Below, one piece after another: positions 44,099-54,937 of a stretch of 64,000 nucleotides of DNA. The stretch covers positions 1 through 64,000 of the forward strand of contig NZ_JALVTW010000010.1 in the NCBI RefSeq assembly GCF_027023985.1. Reading direction: 5' to 3'. The notes under the pieces are model-generated. The model searched no databases and was not told where the DNA came from. It saw only the letters and a program-made list of their open reading frames with translations. This stretch comes from Persephonella sp. GTDB taxonomy: Bacteria > Aquificota > Aquificia > Aquificales > Hydrogenothermaceae. Within the stretch, counting starts at the first letter, position 1. Every line of letters starts with the position of its first letter. A program made the position numbers and the translations under genes.

Positions 44099-45123
44099 AA
44101 ATCCTTGGAATAGAGACCTCCTGTGATGATACAGGGGTCTCTGTTTATGATTCAGAAAAAGGGCTTCTTTCTAATGTTGTTTCTTCACAGGTAAAACTCC
44201 ATGCCCAGTGGGGTGGAGTTTATCCAGACCTTGCGGCCAGAGAGCACACAAAAAATATTATTCCTGTTCTTGACAAAGCATTAAAAGATGCAAATATATC
44301 TATGGAAGATATAGATGGTATCGCCGTTACCGTAGCTCCTGGACTTATAGTTTCTCTTGTTATTGGTATCTCTGCAGCTAAGGCTTTAAGCTGGGTTCAT
44401 AAAAAACCACTTATTCCTGTTCACCATATAGAAGCCCATATATTTGCGATTTTTATAGAAAGGAAAATTGAATTTCCTTTTATCGCACTGGTTGTTTCAG
44501 GTGGACATACTGAGCTCTATATAATAAGGGGATTTGAGGATTACGTTTATTTAGGTGGAACTTTAGATGATGCAGCCGGAGAAGCGTATGATAAGGTTGC
44601 AAGGATGCTTGGCCTTGGATATCCTGGAGGTTCAATAATAGATAAACTGGCTAAAGAAGGACAGGAAGTAATAAAGTTTCCAAGACCGCTTTTATCAGAC
44701 AAAGGAAAAAATAGATTTAATTTCTCTTTTTCAGGACTAAAAAGTGCTGTTTTGAGAGAAGTTGAAAAGGGTATTTACAAAAAGGAAGACATTGCCCGTT
44801 CTTTTCAGGAAGCTGTTGTAGATGTTCTTGTAAGTAAAACTTTAGATGCTTCAAATGAGTTTAGTATTAAAAATATAGTTGTTGCAGGTGGTGTATCTGC
44901 TAACTCGAGACTTAGAGAAAGATTTTTGCAAGAGGCAGAAAAAAGAAACTTAAATGTTTATTTTCCACCTCTTTATCTATGCACTGATAATGCAGCAATG
45001 GTTGCTTTTACAGGGTATAAGAGATTTTCAGAAACTGGTGAAACAATAGATTTTTCCTTTGAAGGAAAAGCAAGGCTTAGACTGGATAAGTTTGTGAACT
45101 ACATTAGACAATTTCAGAAATAG
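44095..45123 (+). CDS. tsaD: tRNA N6-adenosine threonylcarbamoyltransferase TsaD
   Basis: TsaD (Kae1/YgjD) transfers threonylcarbamoyl to A37 of tRNAs, working with TsaB (encoded at 19609-20217). The 342 residues show MKILGIETSCDDTGVSVYD at the start, metal-binding His pair in HHIEAH near residue 111, and ALVVSGGHTELY near residue 130; the C-terminal CTDNAAMVAFTG is intact. It overlaps ctpA by four bases. The 3' end overlaps the convergent globin-EAL gene by 20 bases. Confidence 0.96.
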   Translation: MKILGIETSCDDTGVSVYDSEKGLLSNVVSSQVKLHAQWGGVYPDLAAREHTKNIIPVLDKALKDANISMEDIDGIAVTVAPGLIVSLVIGISAAKALSWVHKKPLIPVHHIEAHIFAIFIERKIEFPFIALVVSGGHTELYIIRGFEDYVYLGGTLDDAAGEAYDKVARMLGLGYPGGSIIDKLAKEGQEVIKFPRPLLSDKGKNRFNFSFSGLKSAVLREVEKGIYKKEDIARSFQEAVVDVLVSKTLDASNEFSIKNIVVAGGVSANSRLRERFLQEAEKRNLNVYFPPLYLCTDNAAMVAFTGYKRFSETGETIDFSFEGKARLRLDKFVNYIRQFQK

Positions 45124-47074
45124 GAACCGGTTTTCCTATACCAAATCCCTGTCCATATTCAATTCCCATATCTTTTACAATTTGGAGTAGTTTTTCATTT
45201 TCTATATATTCTGCAACAGTTTTGATATCAAGATTTTTTGACATTGCTACTATCAGACTTACTATTTTTTTATTTTTAGCAGAAGAAGTAATACCTTTTA
45301 TCAGGCTCCCATCTATTTTTAAAATTTCTATCAGTTTTGATTCAGATAAATCTATTACCGTTTTAAGAGAAGAATATCCTGTTCCAAAATCATCAACGGC
45401 AAAGGATATATCAAATTCTTCATGCAAAAATCTAATGACTTCAATATTCTTTAAAAAAGATTGTTCTGTAAGTTCAAGAATAACCTTTATACCCTTTTCT
45501 TTAAGTAATTTCATACTATCTGTTAAAAGATTAACAAAACTTTCTGATTTCAAGGATTCCGGACTAACATTAACAAATAAAACATCCGTTTTTTGTGAAA
45601 TTATGTCCGAGAGTTTAAGAATTCTTTTTATAATTACTTTATCAAGGTCAATAATTATTCCGAGCCTGTGCACAGGGTCTATAAATACCCCGGCAGGAAT
45701 ATACTTACCATCTTTTTTTATTCTGGCAAGGGCTTCAAGTCCATATTTATTTCCGATTTTAAGATCAACAACAGGCTGGAAAAAAATATCAACTTCACCC
45801 TTTGATATAGCTTTACTAACAAAAGTAAAGTCCTCAAATTGAGTTTTTACTCGAGGTAATATTTTTTCCTTAATTTCTGTTTTATTTGCAAAATAGAAAT
45901 TTTCTTCATGTTTTGCTTTTTCTCTTACTGTATTTATTACTTTTCTTAAATCTTCAGGTGAAAGGGATATATTTTCAGGAAATTCCAGGATACCTATGCT
46001 AATTTTCACATTCATCGGAAAATTTTTATAACTTTCTATATACTTTTTTATATCTTTTAACTTTTCCATTATTTTCCTTTTATTATTCTCACAAAATATA
46101 TAAAACTCTCCAGATATCCCCCTTATAAGTAAGTCTTCATTTTTTACCAACTTATCTTTTATAAGTCTTTCTACTATATCAAGAATATAATCACCTGTAG
46201 TTTTACCGTATATTTCATTGATAGCTTTTAATTTTCTTACATTAATAATAGACAAATATCCTGCTTTTATTTCTTGAAGTCTTTTAGACAGATAGTATAA
46301 AAACTTTTCCTCTCTATTATTTAGGAAATTGAGATAAACTTCATAAAGTTCATTCATAATTTTCAGGGAAAGCCCATTCAAAGTTTTAAAAAGTAAATAC
46401 GCCTCAACATACTTTCTGTGGAATATATAAAATACAAGACTTTTACCTGTATTATGGATAAGTTCATGAAGTTCAGAAATAATGAAACATTTTTTTCTAT
46501 CCCCACATATCAGTTCAAATTCCCTTGTATGAAACCATCTACCTAAATTACAGTATCTACTATCCAGTTCTGGAATATGGCTTTTATCAAGGGAAGTTGC
46601 AACATCTTTTAATCTTTCAAGCCACTGGACATGATAGCTAAAAAATTTGAAGTTTTTGTATTCCGGATTAAATCCAACTGTTATTTCCTCAAGAGAACGG
46701 TCAAGATAGGCCTTTGCAAGACTATTTTTTATTTTTTCAAACAGAGTATTTATTTCAAAGAAATAAACGTCAAGAACCTCTTTTTCTGCAAGGACTTTAT
46801 ATATCTCATTTTTAATAAAATCTACGCCGGATAATAGATTAACAAATGGAATTTTTAAATCATAATGAAGATTACCCAAATGGTAATATCTAAGCTCAAT
46901 TTCTTTGTCTGTTTCTTTAAATGTTTCCTGGAGATTTTTTACTCGTTTCTTAATAAGTTCTTTAATTTGTTCCTCTGATTTAAAAAATGTTCTTAAATAC
47001 TGGTCCGATAGTATTTCATCATAAAATTTTTTAAAAACGTCTTCTATATGAGGCTCTAATATACTAAAATCCAT
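45104..47074 (-). CDS. c-di-GMP phosphodiesterase: globin sensor - CZB zinc sensor - degenerate GGDEF - EAL
   Basis: The 656-residue soluble protein combines four domains. Residues 1-120 resemble a globin-coupled sensor, with the proximal heme His at about 70 in YYHLGNLHYDLKIP. Residues 140-215 match the CZB chemoreceptor zinc-binding domain, with H148xxW, C175xLGxW and H203xxxH207. Residues about 265-380 form a GGDEF domain whose signature is decayed (GISGEF), so cyclase activity is unlikely. Residues 400-655 form an EAL domain with EALARI, FVNVSPES, LELTEQ, VDDFGTGYSSL, LKIDGSLI, VAEYIEN and QGFGIGKP, all catalytic positions kept. It should hydrolyse c-di-GMP under gas (O2/NO) and zinc or oxidant control; the signals are inferred. 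A single gene behind the atpD terminator. Confidence 0.88.
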   Translation of the reverse strand: MDFSILEPHIEDVFKKFYDEILSDQYLRTFFKSEEQIKELIKKRVKNLQETFKETDKEIELRYYHLGNLHYDLKIPFVNLLSGVDFIKNEIYKVLAEKEVLDVYFFEINTLFEKIKNSLAKAYLDRSLEEITVGFNPEYKNFKFFSYHVQWLERLKDVATSLDKSHIPELDSRYCNLGRWFHTREFELICGDRKKCFIISELHELIHNTGKSLVFYIFHRKYVEAYLLFKTLNGLSLKIMNELYEVYLNFLNNREEKFLYYLSKRLQEIKAGYLSIINVRKLKAINEIYGKTTGDYILDIVERLIKDKLVKNEDLLIRGISGEFYIFCENNKRKIMEKLKDIKKYIESYKNFPMNVKISIGILEFPENISLSPEDLRKVINTVREKAKHEENFYFANKTEIKEKILPRVKTQFEDFTFVSKAISKGEVDIFFQPVVDLKIGNKYGLEALARIKKDGKYIPAGVFIDPVHRLGIIIDLDKVIIKRILKLSDIISQKTDVLFVNVSPESLKSESFVNLLTDSMKLLKEKGIKVILELTEQSFLKNIEVIRFLHEEFDISFAVDDFGTGYSSLKTVIDLSESKLIEILKIDGSLIKGITSSAKNKKIVSLIVAMSKNLDIKTVAEYIENEKLLQIVKDMGIEYGQGFGIGKPVPISEIV

Positions 47075-47190
47075 ACGATACCCTGCAAATATGTTTTTAA
47101 TTATTAATAATAAAACAGGTTTTTACTAATGGTAAAGAGTGTTTATTAATCTAATTGAAATATGAATAACTTGGAATATTATGAAAAAAT

Positions 47191-47217
47191 TAAAAAAGCG
47201 GGCTGTCAACCCGCTTT
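47191..47217 (-). terminator. Intrinsic terminator after atpD
   Basis: Minus strand: perfect 8-bp stem AAAGCGGG/CCCGCTTT with 7-base loop, followed by TTTTTTAATTTTTT. Strong Rho-independent terminator ten bases after the atpD stop, closing the six-gene ATP synthase operon without an atpC gene. Confidence 0.93.
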
Positions 47218-47226
47218 GTAGATTAA

Positions 47227-48663
<1,437 letters not shown>

Positions 48664-48685
48664 TTATATCCTCCTATATTTCTTT

Positions 48686-49561
48686 TTACTGAATTGCATT
48701 AGAAGCATTAATAATATCAATAAGTTCTGTAGTAATTGCTTCCTGTCTTGCTTTGTTAAATATAATTGTCCATTTTTTGATTGCTTCTCCGGCATTTCTG
48801 GTTGCGTTATCCATTGCTATCATCCTTGCTGCATGCTCTGCAGTTGAGGATTCAACCAATGCCCTGTAAAGCTGGAAGTTTATATATCTTTTAAGTAGTT
48901 CTTCAAGCACATCTTCTGCAGATGGTTCTATGTTATATCTTGAAAGTTCAGAAAGTTTTGAAAAATCCAGCTCCGGCTCAATAGGGAAAAGTTTTCTGAC
49001 TTTTGTTTCATAGGTGGCTGTTGTCAGTAGTTCATTATTTACCATATAAACTGCATCTGTTTTTTCATTTTCATATCTTTCTGCAATTATTCCGCCAACC
49101 TGAGATGTGAAAGCAAGGTTTAAATGGTCTCTGTAAATATCTTCGTATTCTGCAATTATATTGAAGTTTTTATTTTTGAAGAACTGAACAGCCTTTCTTC
49201 CAATCAGAATAAGATTAACATTTTTGCCTTCTTCTTCGAATTTTTTAACATCATTAAGGGTTTGCTTTATAACATAAGAGTTAAATGCACCTGCAAGACC
49301 TCTGTCTGCTGTGATTACGATGTAATCTATAGTCTTCTCTTCTCTAATTTTTAAAAGGGGATGTATATCCCTATCAACAAACATTGCAAGGTCATTTATA
49401 AGGTCATAAAGCCTTTCAGAATAAGGGCGGGTTGCATTGAGCATCGCCCTTGCTTTATTAAGTTTGGCGGCGGAAACCGCCTTCATTGCCTTTGTTATAC
49501 GCTGTGTATTCTTTATACCCTGTATCTTTCTTTTAATATCCCTTGGTGAGAGTTTTGCCAT
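48686..49561 (-). CDS. atpG: ATP synthase F1 subunit gamma
   Basis: The central rotor stalk of F1. The 291 residues show the coiled-coil start SPRDIKRKIQGIKNTQRITK, AMKAVSAAKLNKAR, the mid-region TADRGLAGAFNSYVIK, and the C-terminal MIAMDNATRNAGEAIKKW and KARQEAITTELIDIINAS. Gaps of 14 and 25 bases tie it to atpA and atpD. Confidence 0.96.
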   Translation of the reverse strand: MAKLSPRDIKRKIQGIKNTQRITKAMKAVSAAKLNKARAMLNATRPYSERLYDLINDLAMFVDRDIHPLLKIREEKTIDYIVITADRGLAGAFNSYVIKQTLNDVKKFEEEGKNVNLILIGRKAVQFFKNKNFNIIAEYEDIYRDHLNLAFTSQVGGIIAERYENEKTDAVYMVNNELLTTATYETKVRKLFPIEPELDFSKLSELSRYNIEPSAEDVLEELLKRYINFQLYRALVESSTAEHAARMIAMDNATRNAGEAIKKWTIIFNKARQEAITTELIDIINASNAIQ

Positions 49562-49575
49562 TCTTCCTTACCTCA

Positions 49576-51090
49576 CTAAAAGGCAACTTTCTTTTTAAAT
49601 TCTTCTATTGCTTCTTTCAGTTTTGTTTCTATTTCATCTGTAAGTTTTTTCTCTGCTCTAATCATTTCAAGAACTTCAGGTTTTTCTGTGTCAAGGAATG
49701 TATAGAATTCCTGCTCAAATTTCTGTATTGCGTTAACAGGGACATCATCAAGGTATCCTTTTGTTCCTGCATATATGATTGCTATCTGTTTTTCTACCGG
49801 AACCGGTTTGTTTGGTGGCTGTTTGAGGAGTTCTACAAGTCTTTGTCCCCTTGCGATTTGTTGCTGAGTAGCTTTATCAAGTTCAGAAGCAAACTGAACG
49901 AAAGCTTCAAGCTCTCTGAACTGTGCAAGCTCCAGTCTGAGTGTTCCTGCAACCTGTTTCATAGCTTTAATCTGAGCTGCACCACCAACCCTTGAAACAG
50001 AAAGACCAACGTTAATAGCAGGTCTTACACCTTTGTGGAAAAGGTCAGTTTCAAGGAATATCTGTCCATCTGTAATAGAGATAACGTTTGTTGGGATGTA
50101 AGCAGCAACGTCACCTGCCTGTGTTTCAATAATTGGGAGAGCTGTTAATGAACCTGCTCCAAGGTCATCATTCAGCTTAGCAGCTCTTTCAAGAAGTCTT
50201 GAGTGGAGATAGAAAACATCACCAGGGTAAGCTTCCCTTCCCGGAGGTCTTCTGAGAAGAAGTGAAAGCTGTCTATATGCATAAGCATGTTTTGTAAGGT
50301 CGTCATATATAATAAGAGCGTGCATTCCGTTATCTCTAAAGTATTCAGCAATTGTGCAACCAACGAATGGAGCGATATACTGCATTGTTGCAGGGTCAGA
50401 AGCTGTAGCAGCAACAACTGTTGTATATTCCATAGCTCCGTGTTTCTGGAGTGTTTCAACTATTTGTCTAACAACAGCCCTTTTTTGCCCTATTGCAACA
50501 TATACACAGTAAACATTTTCACCTTTCTGGTTAAGGATAGTATCTATAGCAATAGTTGTTTTACCTGTAGCCCTGTCACCGATAATAAGCTCCCTCTGTC
50601 CTCTTCCGATAGGTATCATTGCGTCAATAGCTTTGATACCTGTTTGAAGTGGTTCATGAACAGATTTTCTTGTAACAACACCTGGAGCAATTTTTTCAAC
50701 AGGTGAGTAGTATGCTATATCTTCTATTGGTCCTTTTCCGTCTATTGGCTTTCCTGTCCCATCAACAACTCTTCCTACAAGCCCCATTCCAACCGGGATT
50801 TCAAGTATCTTTCCTGTTCTTTTTACTATAGTTCCTTCTTCTATTCCTGTTTCATCACCGAGAAGAATAATACCGACGTTATCTTCTTCAAGGTTGAATG
50901 CAACACCTAATTTTCCATTTTCAAATTCAACCATTTCACCATACATAGCCTTTTCAAGACCAAATACCCTTGCAACACCATCACCAACCTGAAGAACTGT
51001 TCCAACTTCTTCAAGATTTGCTTTAGCTTCAAATTCTTCTAATTGTTTTTTAAGGCTTTCAGCTACTTCTTCCGCTCTTATTGCAGACAT
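49576..51090 (-). CDS. atpA: ATP synthase F1 subunit alpha
   Basis: Non-catalytic nucleotide-binding F1 subunit. The 504 residues have Walker [17 protein letters not shown] near residue 170, the arginine-finger motif [15 protein letters not shown] near residue 370, and [20 protein letters not shown] near residue 268. Typical start [20 protein letters not shown]. Third-last gene of the operon. Confidence 0.97.
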   Translation of the reverse strand: MSAIRAEEVAESLKKQLEEFEAKANLEEVGTVLQVGDGVARVFGLEKAMYGEMVEFENGKLGVAFNLEEDNVGIILLGDETGIEEGTIVKRTGKILEIPVGMGLVGRVVDGTGKPIDGKGPIEDIAYYSPVEKIAPGVVTRKSVHEPLQTGIKAIDAMIPIGRGQRELIIGDRATGKTTIAIDTILNQKGENVYCVYVAIGQKRAVVRQIVETLQKHGAMEYTTVVAATASDPATMQYIAPFVGCTIAEYFRDNGMHALIIYDDLTKHAYAYRQLSLLLRRPPGREAYPGDVFYLHSRLLERAAKLNDDLGAGSLTALPIIETQAGDVAAYIPTNVISITDGQIFLETDLFHKGVRPAINVGLSVSRVGGAAQIKAMKQVAGTLRLELAQFRELEAFVQFASELDKATQQQIARGQRLVELLKQPPNKPVPVEKQIAIIYAGTKGYLDDVPVNAIQKFEQEFYTFLDTEKPEVLEMIRAEKKLTDEIETKLKEAIEEFKKKVAF

Positions 51091-51124
51091 CTAAAACCTC
51101 CTTTTATCTTCTTAATTTTATTTC

Positions 51125-51673
51125 TTAGTAAGATGTTAATTGTTGTTCTAATTTTCTCAGATATGTTCTTACAGAGGAATCAAGAATATAACTTCCTGCT
51201 TTTACGATAATTCCTGCTATTATTGATGGGTCTTGTTTTACTTCAAATTCAACTTTCTTACCTAATTTACTTTCAACTGCTTTTTTTACTTCTTCTAGTA
51301 ACGACTCATCTATTGGATAGGCTGTAATTACTTCTCCTTTCACAGTTGCAAAGAATTTTTCAACCTCAAATGAGAACTGATCTGAAATTTCCCTAAGAAT
51401 ATTACCTTTGTTAATCTTAACAATATATTTAAGAGCTTCTACTACATGCTCATTAAGAGATGCTTTTTCAGCAAGAAGATTAATTACTTTTTCTTTTTCT
51501 TCGTAAGGTAATTGTGGATTGAGGATTATATTTCTAAATGTTTTATCTTTTCTGTATAAATCTTGAACAAGAGAAAGATCATCTGCAACTTTGATTAAAA
51601 CTGATTCTTCTTTAGGAAGTTTATTTAAAAGAACTTTTACAACTCTTTTTAATATCTTTTTATCTACTTTCAA
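51125..51673 (-). CDS. atpH: ATP synthase F1 subunit delta
   Basis: Subunit delta (OSCP equivalent) joins the peripheral stalk to F1. The 182-residue protein has the N-terminal helical bundle (KKILKRVVKVLLNKLPKEES, DKTFRNIILNPQLPYEEKEK) and the C-terminal signature with VEFEVKQDPSIIAGIIVKAG then YILDSSVRTYLRKLEQQL. It lies between atpF and atpA. Confidence 0.94.
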   Translation of the reverse strand: MKVDKKILKRVVKVLLNKLPKEESVLIKVADDLSLVQDLYRKDKTFRNIILNPQLPYEEKEKVINLLAEKASLNEHVVEALKYIVKINKGNILREISDQFSFEVEKFFATVKGEVITAYPIDESLLEEVKKAVESKLGKKVEFEVKQDPSIIAGIIVKAGSYILDSSVRTYLRKLEQQLTSY

Positions 51674-51687
51674 TTTGAACCTCCGTT

Positions 51688-52215
51688 TTAGGATATGCTT
51701 TTGAGAGTTTTAAGAATTAATTCTTTCTCAACTTCTGGATTTGCTTTTTCTTTTACAATTTTTTCTGAAATTTCTATAGCCTTTTGAACTGCATATTTTC
51801 TAAGTTCGTTTTCTCCTCTTTTAATCTCAACCATTATCATTTCTTTAGCCTGTTCTTTTATTCTCTGGGCTATTTCTTCAGCTTCTTTTAAAGCTGCTTC
51901 TCTTTCTTTTTTTGCAGTTTCTTCTGCTATTTTTAAGCTTTCATGGAATTTTTGTTTGGTTTCTTCAAGTTTTGCCTGTGCTTCTTCAAGAGCTTTTTTG
52001 CTTTCTTCTTGTGCTTTTTGTGCCTCTTGAACCATTGAAGCTACAGATTGTCTTCTGTTTTCTAAAGCAGGAGCTATCCATTTTTTGAAAACCCATACCA
52101 AAAGAGCAACCAAAATAAGAGTATTTATAGTTTTCCACAACATTAAACTGCCTTCTCCTTCTGAGGCAACAGACAGGGAAACAATAGCCAGATTTAACAG
52201 GAAGATTTTTCTCAT
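51688..52215 (-). CDS. atpF: ATP synthase Fo subunit b, with signal-peptide-like start
   Basis: Peripheral stalk subunit. The 175-residue protein begins with a hydrophobic stretch (IFLLNLAIVSLSVAS) that looks like a cleavable signal before EGEGS, then the real membrane anchor (about 28-45, TINTLILVALLVWVFKKW), then a long E/K-rich coiled coil. An extra signal peptide places the mature N-terminus outside, as in subunit c of this genome. It overlaps the b' gene by four bases. Confidence 0.93.
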   Translation of the reverse strand: MRKIFLLNLAIVSLSVASEGEGSLMLWKTINTLILVALLVWVFKKWIAPALENRRQSVASMVQEAQKAQEESKKALEEAQAKLEETKQKFHESLKIAEETAKKEREAALKEAEEIAQRIKEQAKEMIMVEIKRGENELRKYAVQKAIEISEKIVKEKANPEVEKELILKTLKSIS

Positions 52216-52655
52216 GCTGCTTTCTCCTTGAGAAGTAGTTTTTCTGTAATTTCTTCTGCAATTTTTTCTATTATTTTGTCCATTGTTTTCTTTTCTACTT
52301 CAACTGTTAAAGCCACTTCCTTCTTGGCATCTTCTATTTCTTTTTCTGCTTCTTGCTGAGCTTTTCTGAGAATATCATTTACCATTTGTGTAGTTTCTTT
52401 GTGGTATTGTTCCATAATTTTCTTAGATTCTTCTCTTGTTTGAGCAAGGATTTTTTCTACTTCCTCAAGGATTTTTTCTGTTTTTTTCTTATTTTCTTCA
52501 GCTTCTGCTAAAAGCTGTTCTACAGTTTTTTCCCTTTCGTCAAATGCTTCAAGGTAAGGGTCAAAATAGATTTTTTTCATAATGAACATAAAAACAAGGA
52601 ATATGGCAAGTTGCACAAACAGAGTAATATCCGGTATTACATGAACCTCAGGCAT
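52212..52655 (-). CDS. ATP synthase Fo subunit b'
   Basis: Second peripheral-stalk subunit. I start it at ATG 52655 (AGGAG and GTGGAGG upstream), although the frame is open ten codons further. The 147 residues have one membrane helix (about 7-25, DITLFVQLAIFLVFMFIMKK), the FDPYLEAFDEREKTVEQLL element typical of b' and a long acidic/basic coiled coil. Two different b subunits are normal in Aquificota, cyanobacteria and some others. First gene of the second ATP synthase operon. Confidence 0.92.
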   Translation of the reverse strand: MPEVHVIPDITLFVQLAIFLVFMFIMKKIYFDPYLEAFDEREKTVEQLLAEAEENKKKTEKILEEVEKILAQTREESKKIMEQYHKETTQMVNDILRKAQQEAEKEIEDAKKEVALTVEVEKKTMDKIIEKIAEEITEKLLLKEKAA

Positions 52656-52693
52656 TCTCCTAAGTCCTCCACAGATTGATTTCAATCTTAATT

Positions 52694-52723
52694 ATCATAT
52701 CACAATAGTTATATAAAGTTCAA
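52694..52723 (-). promoter_or_regulatory. Promoter of atpF'-F-H-A-G-D
   Basis: Minus strand TTGAAC (52723-52718), 18-base spacer, TATGAT (52699-52694); four and five of six consensus matches, predicting a start about 32 bases before the b' ATG. Nothing else lies between atpF' and rnr. Confidence 0.55.
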
Positions 52724-52783
52724 AGATAAAGTGTTATACTTGTTTATGAAATCTTCAGAGAGTTATTAAGATTCAAAGAATTT

Positions 52784-54886
52784 TTAAGTTTCCACATAAG
52801 AAAGGTCTAATTTTTTTAGGTCTTCATCAACATTTTCAATCCTTACTCTGATTTTGTCTCCTAATCTAAAAATTTTGCCTTCGCTGATAAGTCTCTGGTT
52901 GAGTTCATCATATTTGAAATATCCAGGTAATGTGGCTATAGGAATAAGTCCTTCTATTAAATATTTTTCAATTTCAACAAATAGCCCAAAAGAAACAACT
53001 CCTGTTATGATTCCTTCAAATACTTCACCTATATGATTAGTTAGAATTCTTAGTTTCAAGATTTCAAGGGCATCTCTTTCTGCATCGTCAGCGACCCTTT
53101 CCATTTTTGAGCATTGTTTGGCAATTTCTTCAAGTTTGGCAGGAAGTATCTGGAGGTCTTTTTTGGTGAATTTTCCTTTTATCTCTTTTTTGAGCATTCT
53201 GTGGACATTTATATCTGCATATCTTCTAATCGGTGAGGTAAAATGAGTGTAACAATCGGAAGCAAGCCCGAAATGTCCTATGTTTTCTGTGGAGTATTTA
53301 GCCTGTCTCATAGTCCTTAGAGCCATAAATCTGACAAGATTTTCCTCAGGGGTGCCTGCAACTTTTTCAAGGATTTTCTGGATAAATTTTGGTGTTATTT
53401 TCTCTGGGTATGAAACGTCATATCCAAGACCTGCAACAAGGTCAACAAATTTTATAACTTTGTCTAAATCTGGTTCTTCATGAACCCTGTATATAAAAGG
53501 CAGTTCTTTTTTGAACATATGTTTTGCAACTGTTTCATTGGCAATTATCATAAATTCTTCTATTATTCGGTGTGCCAGATGTCTCTCGTATGGAACGACA
53601 TCATAAGGGTCTCCTGTTTCTGTGAATAATATCTGACTTTCTGGCATATCAAAATCAATGCTTCCTCTTTTTTCCTTTGCTTTCATAAGGATTTTTGCCA
53701 GTTCTTCCATATATCTAAGGGGTTGAACAACATCCGGATATTTTTCCTCAAGTGCAGGGTCACCAACAATAAGTCTCAGTGCTTCATCATAGGTCAGTTT
53801 TGCTTTACTTACGATAACACTTTCATATATGTCGTATTCAACCACCTGACCTTTTTTGTTAATAAGCATCTCACAGGTAAAAGCATATTTTTTCTCGTTT
53901 GGTCTTAAACTACAAAGTTCTGCTGCAAGTCTTTCTGGTAGCATGTGAAGTGCTCTTTCAGGAAGATAGTATGTATTACCCCTCTCAAATGCTTCCCTAT
54001 CAATTGCAGAACCTTCTTTAACATAATGGGATACATCTGCTATATGGACATAAAGTCTGTATAAATTACCCTCTTTTTCTATTGCCACCGCATCATCATG
54101 GTCTCTGGCGGATGGTGGGTCTATTGTGAAACATATCTGCTTTGTAAGGTCTCTTCTATTTTTGGTTATCCTAACTGTTGATGGCAGTTTTTCTGCTTCA
54201 GCTATTGCTTCCTTTGAATGTTCTGTTGGCAGGTTATACTTTCTGGCTATGATTTCTGCTACTGTTAATGTATTTTTTGTTTTTCCTAAGACTTTAAGTA
54301 TTTTCCCTCTGCCTCTGATACGGGGTGCTGGATACTGGGTTATTTCTATAACAACATAAGTTCCCGGTTCTAATTTATGTTTTTTTGCTTCTTTTTTTGA
54401 AATATATATTTTATGGGGTAAAACTGTGTCTGATAAAAGAATATAATGTCCTGTCCTGTCTTTATAATATCTTCCAACAGCTGTTTTTATCGCTCTTTCT
54501 ATTACTTTTACTATTTTTGCTTCATCTTTTTTTCTTCTTTTAACTGCACGGGCAAGAACAATATCTCCGTCAAACAGATATCTCATTTCCGGAGGAGGGA
54601 TAAATAAATCCTCAACCTCATCCCCTATGATTAGAAATCCATAACCGCTTGGATGGGCTTCTACTCTGCCTTCAATTAGATTTTCTTCCTTTTGTTTCCA
54701 TTCTGTAAGCAGATATTTTCCTTTTTCATATCTGATTATTTTTTTCTTTTGGAGTTTTTTTAGGAGCTTGCGGAGAACTTTTTTTTCGGATTTAGGAACT
54801 CCTAATTTCCTCTGGAGCATTTTAAAATAGACAGGTTTTCCTCTATGCTTTAAAAAATTAATAATATCTTTTTCTGTTATATCCAT
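52784..54886 (-). CDS. rnr: Ribonuclease R (RNB family exoribonuclease)
   Basis: RNase R degrades structured RNA 3' to 5'. The 700 residues have an N-terminal winged-helix-like region (FLKHRGKPVYFKMLQRKL), cold-shock OB domains (about 70-215, EGRVEAHPSGYGFLIIGDEV), and the RNB core with the metal-binding acid cluster FTIDPPSARDHDDAVAIEKE near residue 260. A C-terminal S1 domain (about 620-700, GEVFEGIITGVVSFGLFVEI) completes it. It lacks the long K-rich tail of E. coli RNase R. It is a single gene 51 bases after argD. Confidence 0.95.
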   Translation of the reverse strand: MDITEKDIINFLKHRGKPVYFKMLQRKLGVPKSEKKVLRKLLKKLQKKKIIRYEKGKYLLTEWKQKEENLIEGRVEAHPSGYGFLIIGDEVEDLFIPPPEMRYLFDGDIVLARAVKRRKKDEAKIVKVIERAIKTAVGRYYKDRTGHYILLSDTVLPHKIYISKKEAKKHKLEPGTYVVIEITQYPAPRIRGRGKILKVLGKTKNTLTVAEIIARKYNLPTEHSKEAIAEAEKLPSTVRITKNRRDLTKQICFTIDPPSARDHDDAVAIEKEGNLYRLYVHIADVSHYVKEGSAIDREAFERGNTYYLPERALHMLPERLAAELCSLRPNEKKYAFTCEMLINKKGQVVEYDIYESVIVSKAKLTYDEALRLIVGDPALEEKYPDVVQPLRYMEELAKILMKAKEKRGSIDFDMPESQILFTETGDPYDVVPYERHLAHRIIEEFMIIANETVAKHMFKKELPFIYRVHEEPDLDKVIKFVDLVAGLGYDVSYPEKITPKFIQKILEKVAGTPEENLVRFMALRTMRQAKYSTENIGHFGLASDCYTHFTSPIRRYADINVHRMLKKEIKGKFTKKDLQILPAKLEEIAKQCSKMERVADDAERDALEILKLRILTNHIGEVFEGIITGVVSFGLFVEIEKYLIEGLIPIATLPGYFKYDELNQRLISEGKIFRLGDKIRVRIENVDEDLKKLDLSYVET

Positions 54887-54937
54887 ATACTCCCCTTACC
54901 ATTTAATATCTATCTAACATATTAAGTTATAAATTGT

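Noticed and set aside
46260-46335. GGDEF domain as an active diguanylate cyclase
   Set aside because: The signature is GISGEF and the first metal-binding Asp is replaced by Asn (IINVRKL), so catalytic activity is unlikely.
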